This document shows, piece after piece, positions 32,843 through 44,000 of a DNA stretch of 64,000 nucleotides; the stretch's first letter is position 1; the number at the start of each line of letters is the position of its first letter. Source of the DNA: Paroedura picta (lineage: Eukaryota > Chordata > Lepidosauria > Squamata > Gekkonidae); assembly GCF_049243985.1 (NCBI RefSeq), contig NC_135376.1, forward strand, positions 40,219,001-40,283,000, given 5' to 3'. Made by a program: the position numbers and the translations under genes. The notes beneath the pieces were generated by a model. The model was not told the DNA's origin and ran no database searches. It saw only the letters and a list, made by a program, of their open reading frames with translations.

Positions 32843-34531
32843 GAAGAGAACGTTTCATGCAAAGATGGGTATGATAAGGGACCAAAATGGTAGGGACCTC
32901 ACAGAAGCAGAAGAGATCAAACAAAGGTGGCAAAATTATACAGAAGAACTATACAAGAGCGAGCTTAACATCCCTGATGACCACAATGGGGTAGTTACTG
33001 ACCTGGAGCCAGACATCCTGGAATGTGAAGTCAAATGGGCCTTAGGAAGTCTGAGCAACAATAAAGCTAGTGGTAGTGACAGCATTCCAGTTGAACTATT
33101 CAAAATCTTAAAGGACGATGCAGTAAAAGTGCTACACTCAATATGCCAGCAAATTTGGAAAACTCAACAATGGCCACAGGATTGGAAAAGGTCAGTTTAC
33201 ATTCCAATCCCAAAGAAGGGCAATGCCAAAGAATGTTCAAACTACCGCACCATCGCACTAATTTCTCATGCTAGCAAAGTTATGCTCAAAATCCTACAAG
33301 CTAGGCTCCAGCAATATGTGGACCGAGAACTTCCAGAAGTACAGGCAGGATTTCGAAGAGGCAGAGGAACTAGAGATCAAATTGCCAACATACGCTGGAT
33401 CATGGAGAAAGCTAGGGAGTACCAGAAGAACGTCTACTTCTGCTTCATTGACTATGCTAAAGCCTTTGATTGTGTGGAGCACAACAAATTGTGGCAAGTT
33501 CTTAAAGAGATGGGAATACCAGAGCATCTTATTTGTCTCTTGAGAAATTTATATGCAGGTCAAGAAGCAACAGTGAGAACTGAACATGGAATCACTGACT
33601 GGTTCAAAATTGAGAAAGGAGTTCGGCAAGGCTGTATACTGTCGCCTTGCCTATTTAACTTGTATGCAGAGCACATCATGAGAAATGCGGGATTAGAGGA
33701 GTCACAAATTGGGATCAAGATTGCAGGGAGAAATATCAACAACCTCAGATATGCAGATGATACCACTCTAATGGCAGAAAGTGAAGAGGAACTAAAGAGC
33801 CTGTTGATGCGGGTGAAGGAGGAGAGTGCCAAAGTTGGCTTGAAACTCAACATCAAGAAAACAAAGATCATGGCACCTGGCCCTCTCAATTCCTGGCAAA
33901 TAGATGGGGAAGAAATGGAGATAGTGACAGATTTTATTTTCCTGGGCTCCAAGATCACTGCAGATGGGGACTGCAGCAAAGAAATTAAAAGACGCTTGCT
34001 CCTGGGGAGGAAAGCTATGGCAAATCTAGACAGCATCCTAAAAAGCAGAGACATCACCCTGCCAACAAAAGTGCGTTTAGTCAAGGCTATGGTCTTCCCA
34101 GTTGCAATGTATGGCTGCGAAAGTTGGACCATAAGGAAGGCCGAGCGTCAAAGAATTGAGGCTTTTGAACTCTGGTGCTGGAGAAGACTCTTGCGAGTCC
34201 CTTGGACTGCAAGGCGAACAAACCAGTCAGTCCTAGAGGAGATCAGCCCTGACTGCTCTTTAGAAGGCCAGATCCTGAAGATGAAACTCAAATATTTTGG
34301 CCACCTCATGAGAAGGAAGGACTCCCTGGAGAAGAGCCTAATGCTGGGAGAGATCGAGGGCAAAAGAAGAAGGGGACGACAGAGAATGAGGTGGATGGAT
34401 GGAGTTACTGAAGCAGTAGGTGCAAACTTAAATGGACTCCGGGGAATGGTAGAGGACAGGAAGGCCTGGAGGATCATTGTCCATGGGGTCGCGATGGGTC
34501 GGACACGACTTCGCACATAACAACAACAACA
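32843..34531 (+). mobile_element. 5'-truncated BovB (RTE clade) LINE with open reverse transcriptase
   Basis: The insertion carries the BovB reverse transcriptase and C-terminal region in one unbroken frame to a stop at 34520. The frame begins upstream in host DNA at 32784, so its first 20 or so residues are not BovB. Visible motifs are [58 protein letters not shown] and the catalytic [14 protein letters not shown], then [20 protein letters not shown] and [10 protein letters not shown]. The tail reads ggtcggacacgacttcgcac with a (CAA)n end. The N-terminal endonuclease is missing through 5' truncation, so the copy cannot move by itself. An 11-bp perfect TSD and the unbroken frame point to a recent insertion between the converging ARMC8 and AGXT genes. 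Confidence 0.97.
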
Positions 34532-34542
34532 AACAAGCAGTT
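34532..34542. repeat. BovB target-site duplication, right copy
   Basis: aacaagcagtt pairs with 32832-32842. Confidence 0.9.
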
Positions 34543-35305
34543 TTCCTTCTCTTAAACTATATTTCTTTAGAAAACAAAGCCATAAGCTTATAGAAATGAA
34601 TTTTGGAATATAAAAGCTTGTCAAACATAAAACAATATGAATCAATCAGTTTTAGAGGTAAAAAGGGAACAGGATGTCCTATTTAAATAAAAATGCATTA
34701 GTTTTGTTTTGGAAAACAATCAGGTGCTGGTTATGTTCTTAAGGCCTCCTGTCAAGGATTTCAAACCTTCTTTACAGAATGAGGTTCTGGATCCATGGAA
34801 TTGATAACCACTACTTGACCATCTGCTTATACTGTAACGATATTTGATCTCAGTTGTAGGGAAAGAAGGGCTTTAGAGGGGAAGATATTATACTCTTCTG
34901 AACCAAAAGTCAATGTGAGTGGCTATTTTCATTATAGTGTATACAAGAGAGAGATGTTTGCCAACATTAATCTAGTCATGAAAATCAATGCTAACAGTTT
35001 TGCCTATCAGGAAAACCAGCAGGTAAGGCTAGAAGATTGAGATTCAGCAGGAAAGTGTTTTTATGTGTGCTGTTCATAGATGATGATCTATAGATGAAGA
35101 TGTGTTTATTTCACATAAAGGAAACAAACTTGGGTGGAGTTATTTAGTACAGAGTCTCTGTGTATCAGGATAGTAAGTATAATAGACTCATTGCATTTAA
35201 GTGACTCTTGAGGAAATTCCTTTCATTGCTTTTCTGTATTCAAAGAGAACCTGCAAAATCAAAAGTGAATAAATCTGGCTCAATTTGAATAGCTTAATAC
35301 TCCTC
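34543..35305. other. intergenic DNA between ARMC8 and AGXT, nothing recognised
   Basis: AT-rich, without an assigned repeat or exon. Confidence 0.5.
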
Positions 35306-35640
35306 ACTAATCATTGAATCATGGAGTTGGAAGGGGCCATGCAGGCCATTTGGTCCAGCCCCCTGCTCAATGCAGGATCAGCCTAAAACATCCATCAAAA
35401 GTATCTGTCCAGCTGCTGCTTAAAGACAACTAGTGAGGGGGAGCTCACCACCTCCTTAGGCAGCTGATTACACTGCTGAACTGCTAATACTTAAAGGCAG
35501 CAATCATGTTCCCGCTCAGCCTCCTCTTCTCCAGGGTGAACATTCCCAAGTTCCTCAGTGATTCCTCATAGGGCTTGGTCCTCTGGCCCCAGAACATCCT
35601 TGACTTCAGCTGTCCAATTTGATTCAGAACTCTGTAATCC
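35306..35640 (-). mobile_element. CR1 LINE 3' end, minus strand
   Basis: The forward strand reads agttggaaggggccatgcag, ccagccccctgctcaatgca and agctgctgcttaaagacaac. The reverse strand encodes a CR1 coding end including LRNLGMFTLEKRRLSGNMIA. It is 5' truncated and diverged. Confidence 0.85.
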
Positions 35641-36225
35641 CAAATGCAAGTTTGCTTACTTCTCTGGGTCAGTAATACAGAATTGCTTCTTGCTTGCAAA
35701 AATGGAAAATAACTGTTGTAAGAAGAAATGTTTGGACTTCTTGAATAAGGAGGGCAGGGTGCTGAATGGTTGTGTGGAATACATAAATCTGTATGTATAA
35801 AGTGATTTGATCTCCCATAGGAATCCAAATGAATAGGTGTGGAGCAAAAACATATTTTGAAGTAATTTCCTTAATAATTGAATAGGTTCAAGACTGTTGA
35901 AATAATTTGTTCTTCTTTGGCAGTGTTTTTAGTAGGTAAGGGTCACATCTTCCTTCAGCATTTTCATAACTATTTGTTCCAGTCCTTAAAGGTATGAGTC
36001 ATCATGATGTAGAACATAACCACTGTCAGCTGGGTTTTGATTTTCTTTCAATTCTCAGTGAGTAGGCTCAAGACTGACACGTCATAGGGTGAAAGTTGCT
36101 TATGATGTGCCCGTGACAGTTTTCTTATCAAAGAACAATGGTGTATACATTACACAGGAAATAATGGCTGTATTCAGTTTGTGAATATGACCTTAGTGTT
36201 CCTTTGTCAGTCTCTCTTGATAAGA

Positions 36226-36233
36226 ATATAGAT
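36226..36233. repeat. hAT target-site duplication, left copy
   Basis: atatagat is repeated perfectly at 36975-36982. Confidence 0.75.
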
Positions 36234-36974
36234 TAAGGGTTTCCAAAGTGGGAAGTATGTCTCCTGGGCAGTGAGGAATTTTGGGGCAGTAGTGGGGCAA
36301 TAGTCTGAATTCCTGCTGCAGCTACGTTTTCCTAGTGAGAGATGTTCCAAGGTGGCTTACCATTGCCTGCCTCTAGGTAGTAGCAACCCTGAACTTCCTT
36401 GGTGGTTTCCCATCTGAATGATGATCAGGACCTGCTCTGCGTAGCTTCCTGAAGAAAACAACTTCAGAAGGTGGGCTGGATGGGATCATATTTCTGCTGA
36501 GTACCCCCCCCCCCCACACACACACACAAACCCTGTCCTTCTCTGACTCCACCCCAGATATCCAGGGTTGGATTTCTTAATTTCTTAATCCAGGGTTAGC
36601 AACCCCTCCCCAAAAGTCTCCATCTTTCGGAGGCTGAAAAAGCCTCTTCCTGCTTGTTCTTGGCCATGGGATTTTCCGTTGCTTGCTTCTCTCAATTTCC
36701 CCATCTGACTTTATCCCCAATGAGGACCCAAAGTGGCTTTTATGAATGACTTTCACAAAGAACTTTTATGTGGGCGTGTGTATGCATGCATGCTTTCCAG
36801 ACTACAATATGGCCACTGCACAACAACCATAAAGAAGTGCAGGGACTATATAATGTTTTGAATTTACAGTAGACCTAACACCAGGAAAGAGATGTGTGTT
36901 CGTCTGCATGTGTGTGTGCGGGGGGGGGGGGGGAGATAAGGGGACGGCAGCCTGGAAAAGTTTGGGGACCAGTG
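36234..36974. mobile_element. non-autonomous hAT element with a nested 5S-SINE
   Basis: The left end taagggtttccaaagtggg and right end cctggaaaagtttggggaccagtg are imperfect inverted repeats. The element is flanked by the perfect 8-bp TSD atatagat. The 741-bp interior includes a reverse 5S-derived SINE, a C run with (CA)n near 36509-36530, and a (TG)n plus G run near 36909-36935. Confidence 0.75.
36340..36470 (-). mobile_element. 5S rRNA-derived SINE, minus strand
   Basis: The reverse strand gives aagctacgcagagcaggtcc followed by tgatcatcattcagatggga and aaccaccaagg, matching the 5S rRNA promoter half (aagctaagcagggtcgggcc ... ggatgggagaccacc). It lies within the hAT element. Confidence 0.7.
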
Positions 36975-37940
36975 ATATAGATGAAAACACATTTTGCCTT
37001 TCATTGCAATTTCTCTAAAATATGTGAACGATGTGTAAGGTACTGGCCACTTGTTGCCCTACCATCATCAGAGTTCAAATACCTGCTGTATGTTCCATAC
37101 CCTTTTGTAAAACTTGGTTTGGAGACATTGCTTTACTTCACTCCAGTGATCTTATTGGGTTTACAGGAGGTTATCCAAGGAGCAGGAGGTATCAGAAGCT
37201 GCAGTAGGGAAACTTGGCTGATTCTTGTATATTTGGGTATGTATATGACCAAAGGTTTTACACAGAAAGTCTATGAGCCCTGTTTCTTTCCCCATCCAGC
37301 TGCTGGTGTTGGCAGAATGATTGCTAGGATGTGGGTAGATGTGCTCAGAGCCTGATTTTACAGAAGCTTGTATTAAATTGCTAGAGTGAACAATATCTAG
37401 CTGCTACCCAAGAGCAAAAGAGGTAAAAACAAATCTCAACATCACCATCATGGCTACAGGCAAAAACCCTAATGGGAAAGATTTGAAAGTTTTTTACGAG
37501 GACACTTACTTGTGAGCTAGCACATGCTAGATATAGCCAGTGATGGGAAGAAAAAAACAGAGGGAGCAACAGAACAGCAGATGGAGACATGTCAACCTTA
37601 ATTAAACTTCTGATGGTCAGTTTTGTAACAGTAATCTGCATAGCATAACTTGAATTGAAAACCTAGGTTTGTCACATCAATTGAAGCTGTGGTTATATCA
37701 CATTTAATGAAAGATTAAAACAGGTCTGTGAAGTAATTTTGAATGATGATGTAGAAAGGACCTTAGATATTTTGAGGGACTTGGATCATTAGTTTTGTTG
37801 ATTGTTTACTGTAGTTTTTCTATTCTACACAAAAAGCTTTAATACTTAGTGCTGTGAACTGTAATGGAATGGAATAAATGCTTGATGATACAGCAGTACA
37901 TACACTTGTTGAGGAATGAGGATAGAGAAATGCGGGGGTC

Positions 37941-38048
37941 TCACAGTTTGCTTTTCAGACAGTGTTGAAGGGCATCTTCCAGGGCATGAAGAACTTTGTC
38001 AGCATTGAATTTAGTGCAGTTGTAGCCCATCAGTCCTATTCGAAAAAC
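37941..38048 (-). CDS. AGXT: AGXT exon 11 with SKL peroxisomal signal
   Basis: 108 nt encode [20 protein letters not shown] and then [15 protein letters not shown] with TGA. The final SKL is the canonical PTS1, stronger than the KKL of human AGXT. The acceptor is ttattgtcag. Confidence 0.96.
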   Translation of the reverse strand, partial: VFRIGLMGYNCTKFNADKVLHALEDALQHCLKSKL

Positions 38049-41000
38049 CTGACAATAAGACAGATATGCAGAAGTGGAATTGTAAATGCTCTGTAAATTA
38101 TTCCCTTGAGAACCCTCTAGGGGTGTGCACATTGGATCCTTTTGGGGGGAGGGTATGCTTTTTCATTGCCTCAGATGTTAGGGTCTGTTGTTAAAGTTTC
38201 TGGATAGTCTTTCATTGTTTCTTTTTCAGTCCCCAAAAATCAAGATTGCTTTAGCAATTGCTTCCTGAGCTCCCCCTCCCAAGAGACAGTAAGAGAGAGT
38301 TGGTTTTGCCAAACAATTGTTTGGCCACATCTTCAGTCACCTTAAATTTTAAAGGGTCATTTTGTATGGGCCACCTCTGATCCACTAGGCTTTAATATGC
38401 AACAAACCAAAAAGCATGAAGGTAGGTCTCATACAATTTGTTATTTTTGTCTCCTTGATTTAATTACCTTGTCTGCTGATGGACCCAGGCCTCCTGAAAC
38501 CTCAACCCCATGGTTTCTGATGATGTATTCAGTTATTTCCTTCCAGTCATACCCTTTAGGTACAGAAACTGTGGTGATTGTGGGAAGCCTTGCCTCCTGA
38601 AACATGGAAATAATGGGTTAGAACCACCTAGATGCACTTTAGATTTGAGTACTCTCTAGGACTTGTGGTAAATTCTGCTATCCATGTGAAAGGTGTTTCT
38701 AGCCATCACAGCAAATCATACAGGTATCTACACCTTCCTCTGTTCATCCTTCCTTGGGTAAAATCTCTCACTTGAGAAATAACTTTCAGCTAATTTGTGA
38801 CCGAAACTGTTGACCCAAACGTCCATTTGATTGGTCAACATAATGCAATGTATAGCCGGTGACAGGTAACAGTTTTTAATATTTAAAAGTGTGTCAAGAG
38901 AGTTGTCACTTACTGTCATGAATATGCACTACCTGTGTCCCTCTGTTGAGTCAACTAGAGTTGCAATTTAAAAAAAATCTCATTACTAGAGCTGAAACTG
39001 TGTCACGTGTACAAAGTCAGAACAGTTCTTCCTCTTGCAAATTTTGTTCATGCTCTAGCCAGAATAAACAATGAGAAAGGCACATGGCTCAATGTCAAAG
39101 CAGCTGTCTTGGATGCAGAAAGTCACTAGTGCAATATCTTGCTTTTCAAGTTAACCAGTTAGTAGGATGAGATAAAAGGCCTCTGGCTGAGACCTTAGAG
39201 AACTGTTGGCGATCAGAAGAGACAATATTTCCAATAAGGCAACTTCATGTGTTGCTATGTGCTTCTGCCTGCCTCAGATACTGATCTCTCTGCCCCATTC
39301 CTTCCTCTTAAATGAGTGCGCCTAGAGCCTTAAGTCAATTGACAGGAAGACCTTTGTTATGTCATGCACCCTCCCCAGACCTTACATAAGACACTCTAGA
39401 TCACTCATACCGGTTCCTTCACAAAGAGTTGGAGACCTAGTTTCTGCAGCCCTTCACACAGATACGAACTTGTCTCCTTGTGATTGTGCCAGGAGTTCTC
39501 AAGTCCCTGTGTGGGAAATAAAGGTCTGTCTCAACATATTTAAAATTAAACTGACCAGATCTTCAGAAATGTCAAGGTTTGGAATGAAGATTGTGGCTTT
39601 ATCAGCTGTTTTACCAGTTAGTAGCTGATAGCTTCCTAGGAAATTAGTAAGATACTTTTCAGTTTTTGTTCACATCATAAAAAATGCTTTCAACAATGCA
39701 CCTTATTTACCAGCCTTGGTCTGCCTAGAAAGTGAATCAGCCAGCAGCCTTCAAGATTCTTTATTCTGCCTCCAATTGAGGAAATAGCATTTCCCCCTCT
39801 TATGAAAACAAAGTACCCTTCAGTCTTTGAGATGTATAGCTAGATTCGGGCCTGTATTGTTTTGTTCTTGATTCAATTTGTAAGGGCTAAGGTGCTTGGT
39901 GCTTGACATAGCAAGAGTTTGGAACAGTTACACTGCTGTCAAACTCATATTTCCTGTAGCTAAATTATGAAGGGTGAATGTATATTCTTACACTCCTGAA
40001 GGACATCTGTAACTATAGCTTACTATTTATGACTGATGCATGTCCACTATACATTAAACTTGCATCTGCTGATTACACTTTGCTGTGGGCAAGCATCAAT
40101 ATGTTTTTGTTGCAAACATTAGAGTTACGCAATCTCAAATTATTTTTTTAAACACTTGAAGTAAGTGATACTTTTAGAACAAATTATGCCTGAACTCTCC
40201 TTGGAAGCTAAAATGACCAAACTGAGACTGTTGTTCTTTAGTCACATCTCAGTCTCTGGTTTAGGGTGTGAGATAAAAGAGGAAAATAAATGAAAAGACA
40301 AGACTCACTGGTAATGACAATAATACTTTGAGGAAAAAAGAAAAACCCAGGATGAGAGGGATTTCATCAATAGAAATGGGCACAAACTGGCTCACGAGCC
40401 AAAATTCAACATGAATTTGGAGCTCTGGAATGAATATTTGGGAAAGGTGCCTTCTCTGAACATTTACTGGACTTTTGGGCCAGTTCAGCTGCTTAGGGCC
40501 AGCCATTTAAACCTAACAGCAGAGCAACTCAGGATCTGCCACTGAACAGTTATGTTTAAATGCCCCCCTTTCGAGCAGTGGGGTGAAAAACCAAATAGTT
40601 AAATGGCTGCAAACCATTTAAACCAAACAGTTGAGTGGTGTGGGGTCTACCACTCAGCTTTTAGGTTTAAATGATTGGCAGCCATTTAACCCTTCCCTGG
40701 TGGGAGAAAGTGGGAAAGGATGTCTCCCTCCCCCCTCTCCTGGCCCCAGTGAGCTGCAGCTGGGAGAAAGGTGGAAGGGAAATCCTTCCCTGGGCAGTCC
40801 CCACCCCCTTCTCCCAGTTGCAGCAAGCCATGTCTAAAAGAAAGGGGAACCCAAACTTGTTAGTCCTGTTCAATTTGGGTGGGACCCAGTTAGGTTGGAT
40901 CAGGATTTGATTTGTGGGTCACCCTGAACTGCTCTTTTTAGGTTTGTGCCCTTTCCTATTGAACAATCATGGACGTCATGGCCATTTGTGAGACCTGAGC

Positions 41001-44000
41001 AAGGCTGTCAACGAGGAAATTTTGGAGGTCATTAATTCATAGTGTTACCATAGGTTGGAAGCAAGTTCATGGCACTTAAGAAAGACAGTGTTATTTCAAC
41101 AGTCTCTTTTGTTTTAACCCACTCCACCCCTTTTCTTTGAAAGCCTGTGGTGACTGACCTGTTCTGTGAGAATTGCCAATCCCTCTCGTAGACCAAAGAA
41201 TAAGTTGATAGGTGGTGTATGATGGTACCTGTAAAAAAATGCATGCAATGTAAGGGAGAGATGCTCAGCATACATAAGCTGGGATTGTCTAAATATTTTA
41301 TAACACTGAGCAGGACAACCATGTGAGAGCAGTGTGCTAAGTTTGGGTGGTCTGTTTAAAGCTAGGGCCTCATAGTGAAGTGTGGACTGTTCATTGTTCC
41401 TTCTGGATTAGAAATGGAGGAGTCTGAAAGTACAAATGATGCTAAGTTGCATGGTTCTGAAAGTCTCCACCCGCCCACCACAACACTGAATGCAAAGCAA
41501 CTTTGGATATTCTGCTTGAAACAAGAGTAGTAGACAGGAAGGGCTGCTTAACACATTCTCCTGCTGCCATTTGTTTAAAGTCTGATTCCCTCCACCTGAT
41601 ATGCATTTTCATACATAGAGAGGATTTGTGGCTGTGGCTTTAAGGCTGAAGTGGTGAATGGCAGTATTGCCCTAAGGTTGGTAACAGCATTGCAGCCCTT
41701 CCATTTCCAGGGAACCAGGCATCTGCTTTGCAGTTTGGAAAGGAAGTGGATGCTCCAGGATAACCTCTCTTGCCTTGCTAGGTTGTCATCGCAGCCCCAG
41801 TATTTAGACAATTCTTCTATATCCATGTAGAAGGAAATGGGTTTTGTCTTCCTGCTATGAATCTTCTTCCTGGCAATGTGAAAAAAAATATTAGACATTT
41901 CAGGAAATGCCTTTGTGGCCTTTCTGACAGTACTCCAAGTATAAATTGTAGACATCACACTTTATTTTCACTGTGATGGTATCAGCTTAGTCTACATTAT
42001 TCTGCATGACAAGGGTCCATTCTCCTCAAAATTGAATTGAGAAGGAAACTGAATTTACAAATTGGCTGTGAATGACCCTCGTTAGATACTGGAATTAGCA
42101 CACACAGCCGTGACAGGCTCCTTGAGAAAGCTGCTAACCATGGAACCTGTGGGGTCTTGTTGGGGGGTATCTTGCCTTTATCTTAAAATGAACATTTTAA
42201 TACAAAATGATGGCACATTCCAAAAACTTCTAGCACACTTTGCTTTTCTACTTCAGAACACAGTGTGGTGGAAGCAGAACCATAGACTGAACTGAAAAAT
42301 CACAGCCATGCTTAACAACTAGTACTCATAACTGACAAAGTTGGGAACTGACAGGTCTAAGTGAACTGGCTATTTGCTTTGGAGAAGAATCAACTGGGCA
42401 CCAGTAGTGCCACACTGGAGGTCACTGGTCTAAGCAATCCGTTAACAATGTTCTGGCAATTCCTTGGGATATTAAAAGCCATCACTGAATTATTTTTGTT
42501 AGAAACAAGCAGCAGACTCTAGATCTCTCCTATGACATGCCCAACTTTGAAATCAGCAAGCAGAGTTGAATTTAGAATTTTTGTAGATGGAGGTACTTAA
42601 CTAGTACAATAGGAGAAAAATAGACTGCCTACTCAATTCCTTTTACCATTGCTATTTATTCCTCTAAGGAAATTTGAATCCATTCTGCTGAGAATGAGAC
42701 ATCTCATAAATCTAGTCTTACCTGGCTCTTAAGCTGAAAGAGATGGGAGAAGCACCAGGTGGCGCGCTTAAGACTTTCTGGGAACCAGAGTAGAGTATGT
42801 CAATTCCTGTGTGTTCAATAAATGAGAAAACTAGTTAGAGTTCCTGAGATTGGAAGAAGTTTACCACTTGACACTAGCCCAAAACTAGCCTGGTTATCTG
42901 TCCAGTTCTATTGTATGGTCATTGAATACTGTGCTACTACTTTAGTTGTTTTGTAAGGTAGTAAAACCAGAGACCAGTTTCAGAATTAATTTGGGGAAAT
43001 TATTTCTGTATTGTCTCCACAATGAGCAGGGCTGATTTAAGACATGCGGAGGCACTAATTTATGTGAAGTTTAAGACATCTCATTAACATCAGTGGTTTG
43101 TTAAAGTTAAAAGTTTCTGAAAAAATCTAAAACTTTAAAATTAAAGTTTGGTTGGCATGTCCAAGATTGATATTCAAACTGATTTAACTTTCATTTTTAC
43201 TTTCAATGAAAACCTAGGAATTGTTCTGAGACAGGGACTAGGAATTTTGAATAGTGCCTCACAAAGTTGAGTCCCAGAATTCTTTTGGGAGGGGATCTGT
43301 GTCAGCAAAAATATGTAAGGCAGTGGTCCCCAACCTTTCCGAGGGTGGGGACCGGCAGGGCATCGGGCCGCGCCCGCACGGACCGGCCGTGCCCGCGGGC
43401 CATGCCCGCGCATTGTGCCGCGCCCGCGCCCACGCATCGGGCCACGCCCGCACATCAGGCCGTGCCCGCGCATCGGGCCGCGCCCGCACGGGCCACACAT
43501 GCGCAATGCGCGGCCCGGCCCTGATTCCCTTTCCCCGCCCTCCCGCAGTAAGATGCTTCCCGGGCCGCAAGCTTGCGGCCTGGGAAGTTTTTTACTGCGG
43601 GGGAGGCGGGGAGAGGGAGCCGTGGCCCGGCGCCATGGCCTTTGCAGCCCGGCACCGGGCCGCAGCCCGCAGGTTGGGGACCACTGATGTAAGGTACATG
43701 TAGGTGGTGTGTAATCACATGGACTAGACCAGTGGTCCCCAACCTTTTTATCACCGGGGACCACTCAACGCTTGACAATTTTACTGAGGCCCGGTGGGGG
43801 TGGGTAGTTTACTCCTCTACTCTCAACCACTGCCCTAACGCTCTCTGACTCTGGTCGCGATGGTAATGTTTAAACATCCCTTCAAAATAAGATACAGACA
43901 CGCCACAACAATGAACATAAGGAACATTTTATTTTCATGGAAATTTTAACTCATGACAATGACAAATCAATGGGAACCCTGAGCATGTTTCTCTGCAACG

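Noticed and set aside
33560-34645. Antisense open frames of 165 and 190 codons opposite the BovB reverse transcriptase
   Set aside because: They are shadows of a high-quality coding frame on the other strand. Matching shadows appear over the second BovB at 48228-49025.
43174-43778. Several long, GC-rich open frames on both strands (up to 196 codons)
   Set aside because: They overlap one another in all phases and coincide with the minisatellite core of a hAT element. GC-rich DNA lacks stops by composition. No protein family is recognisable.
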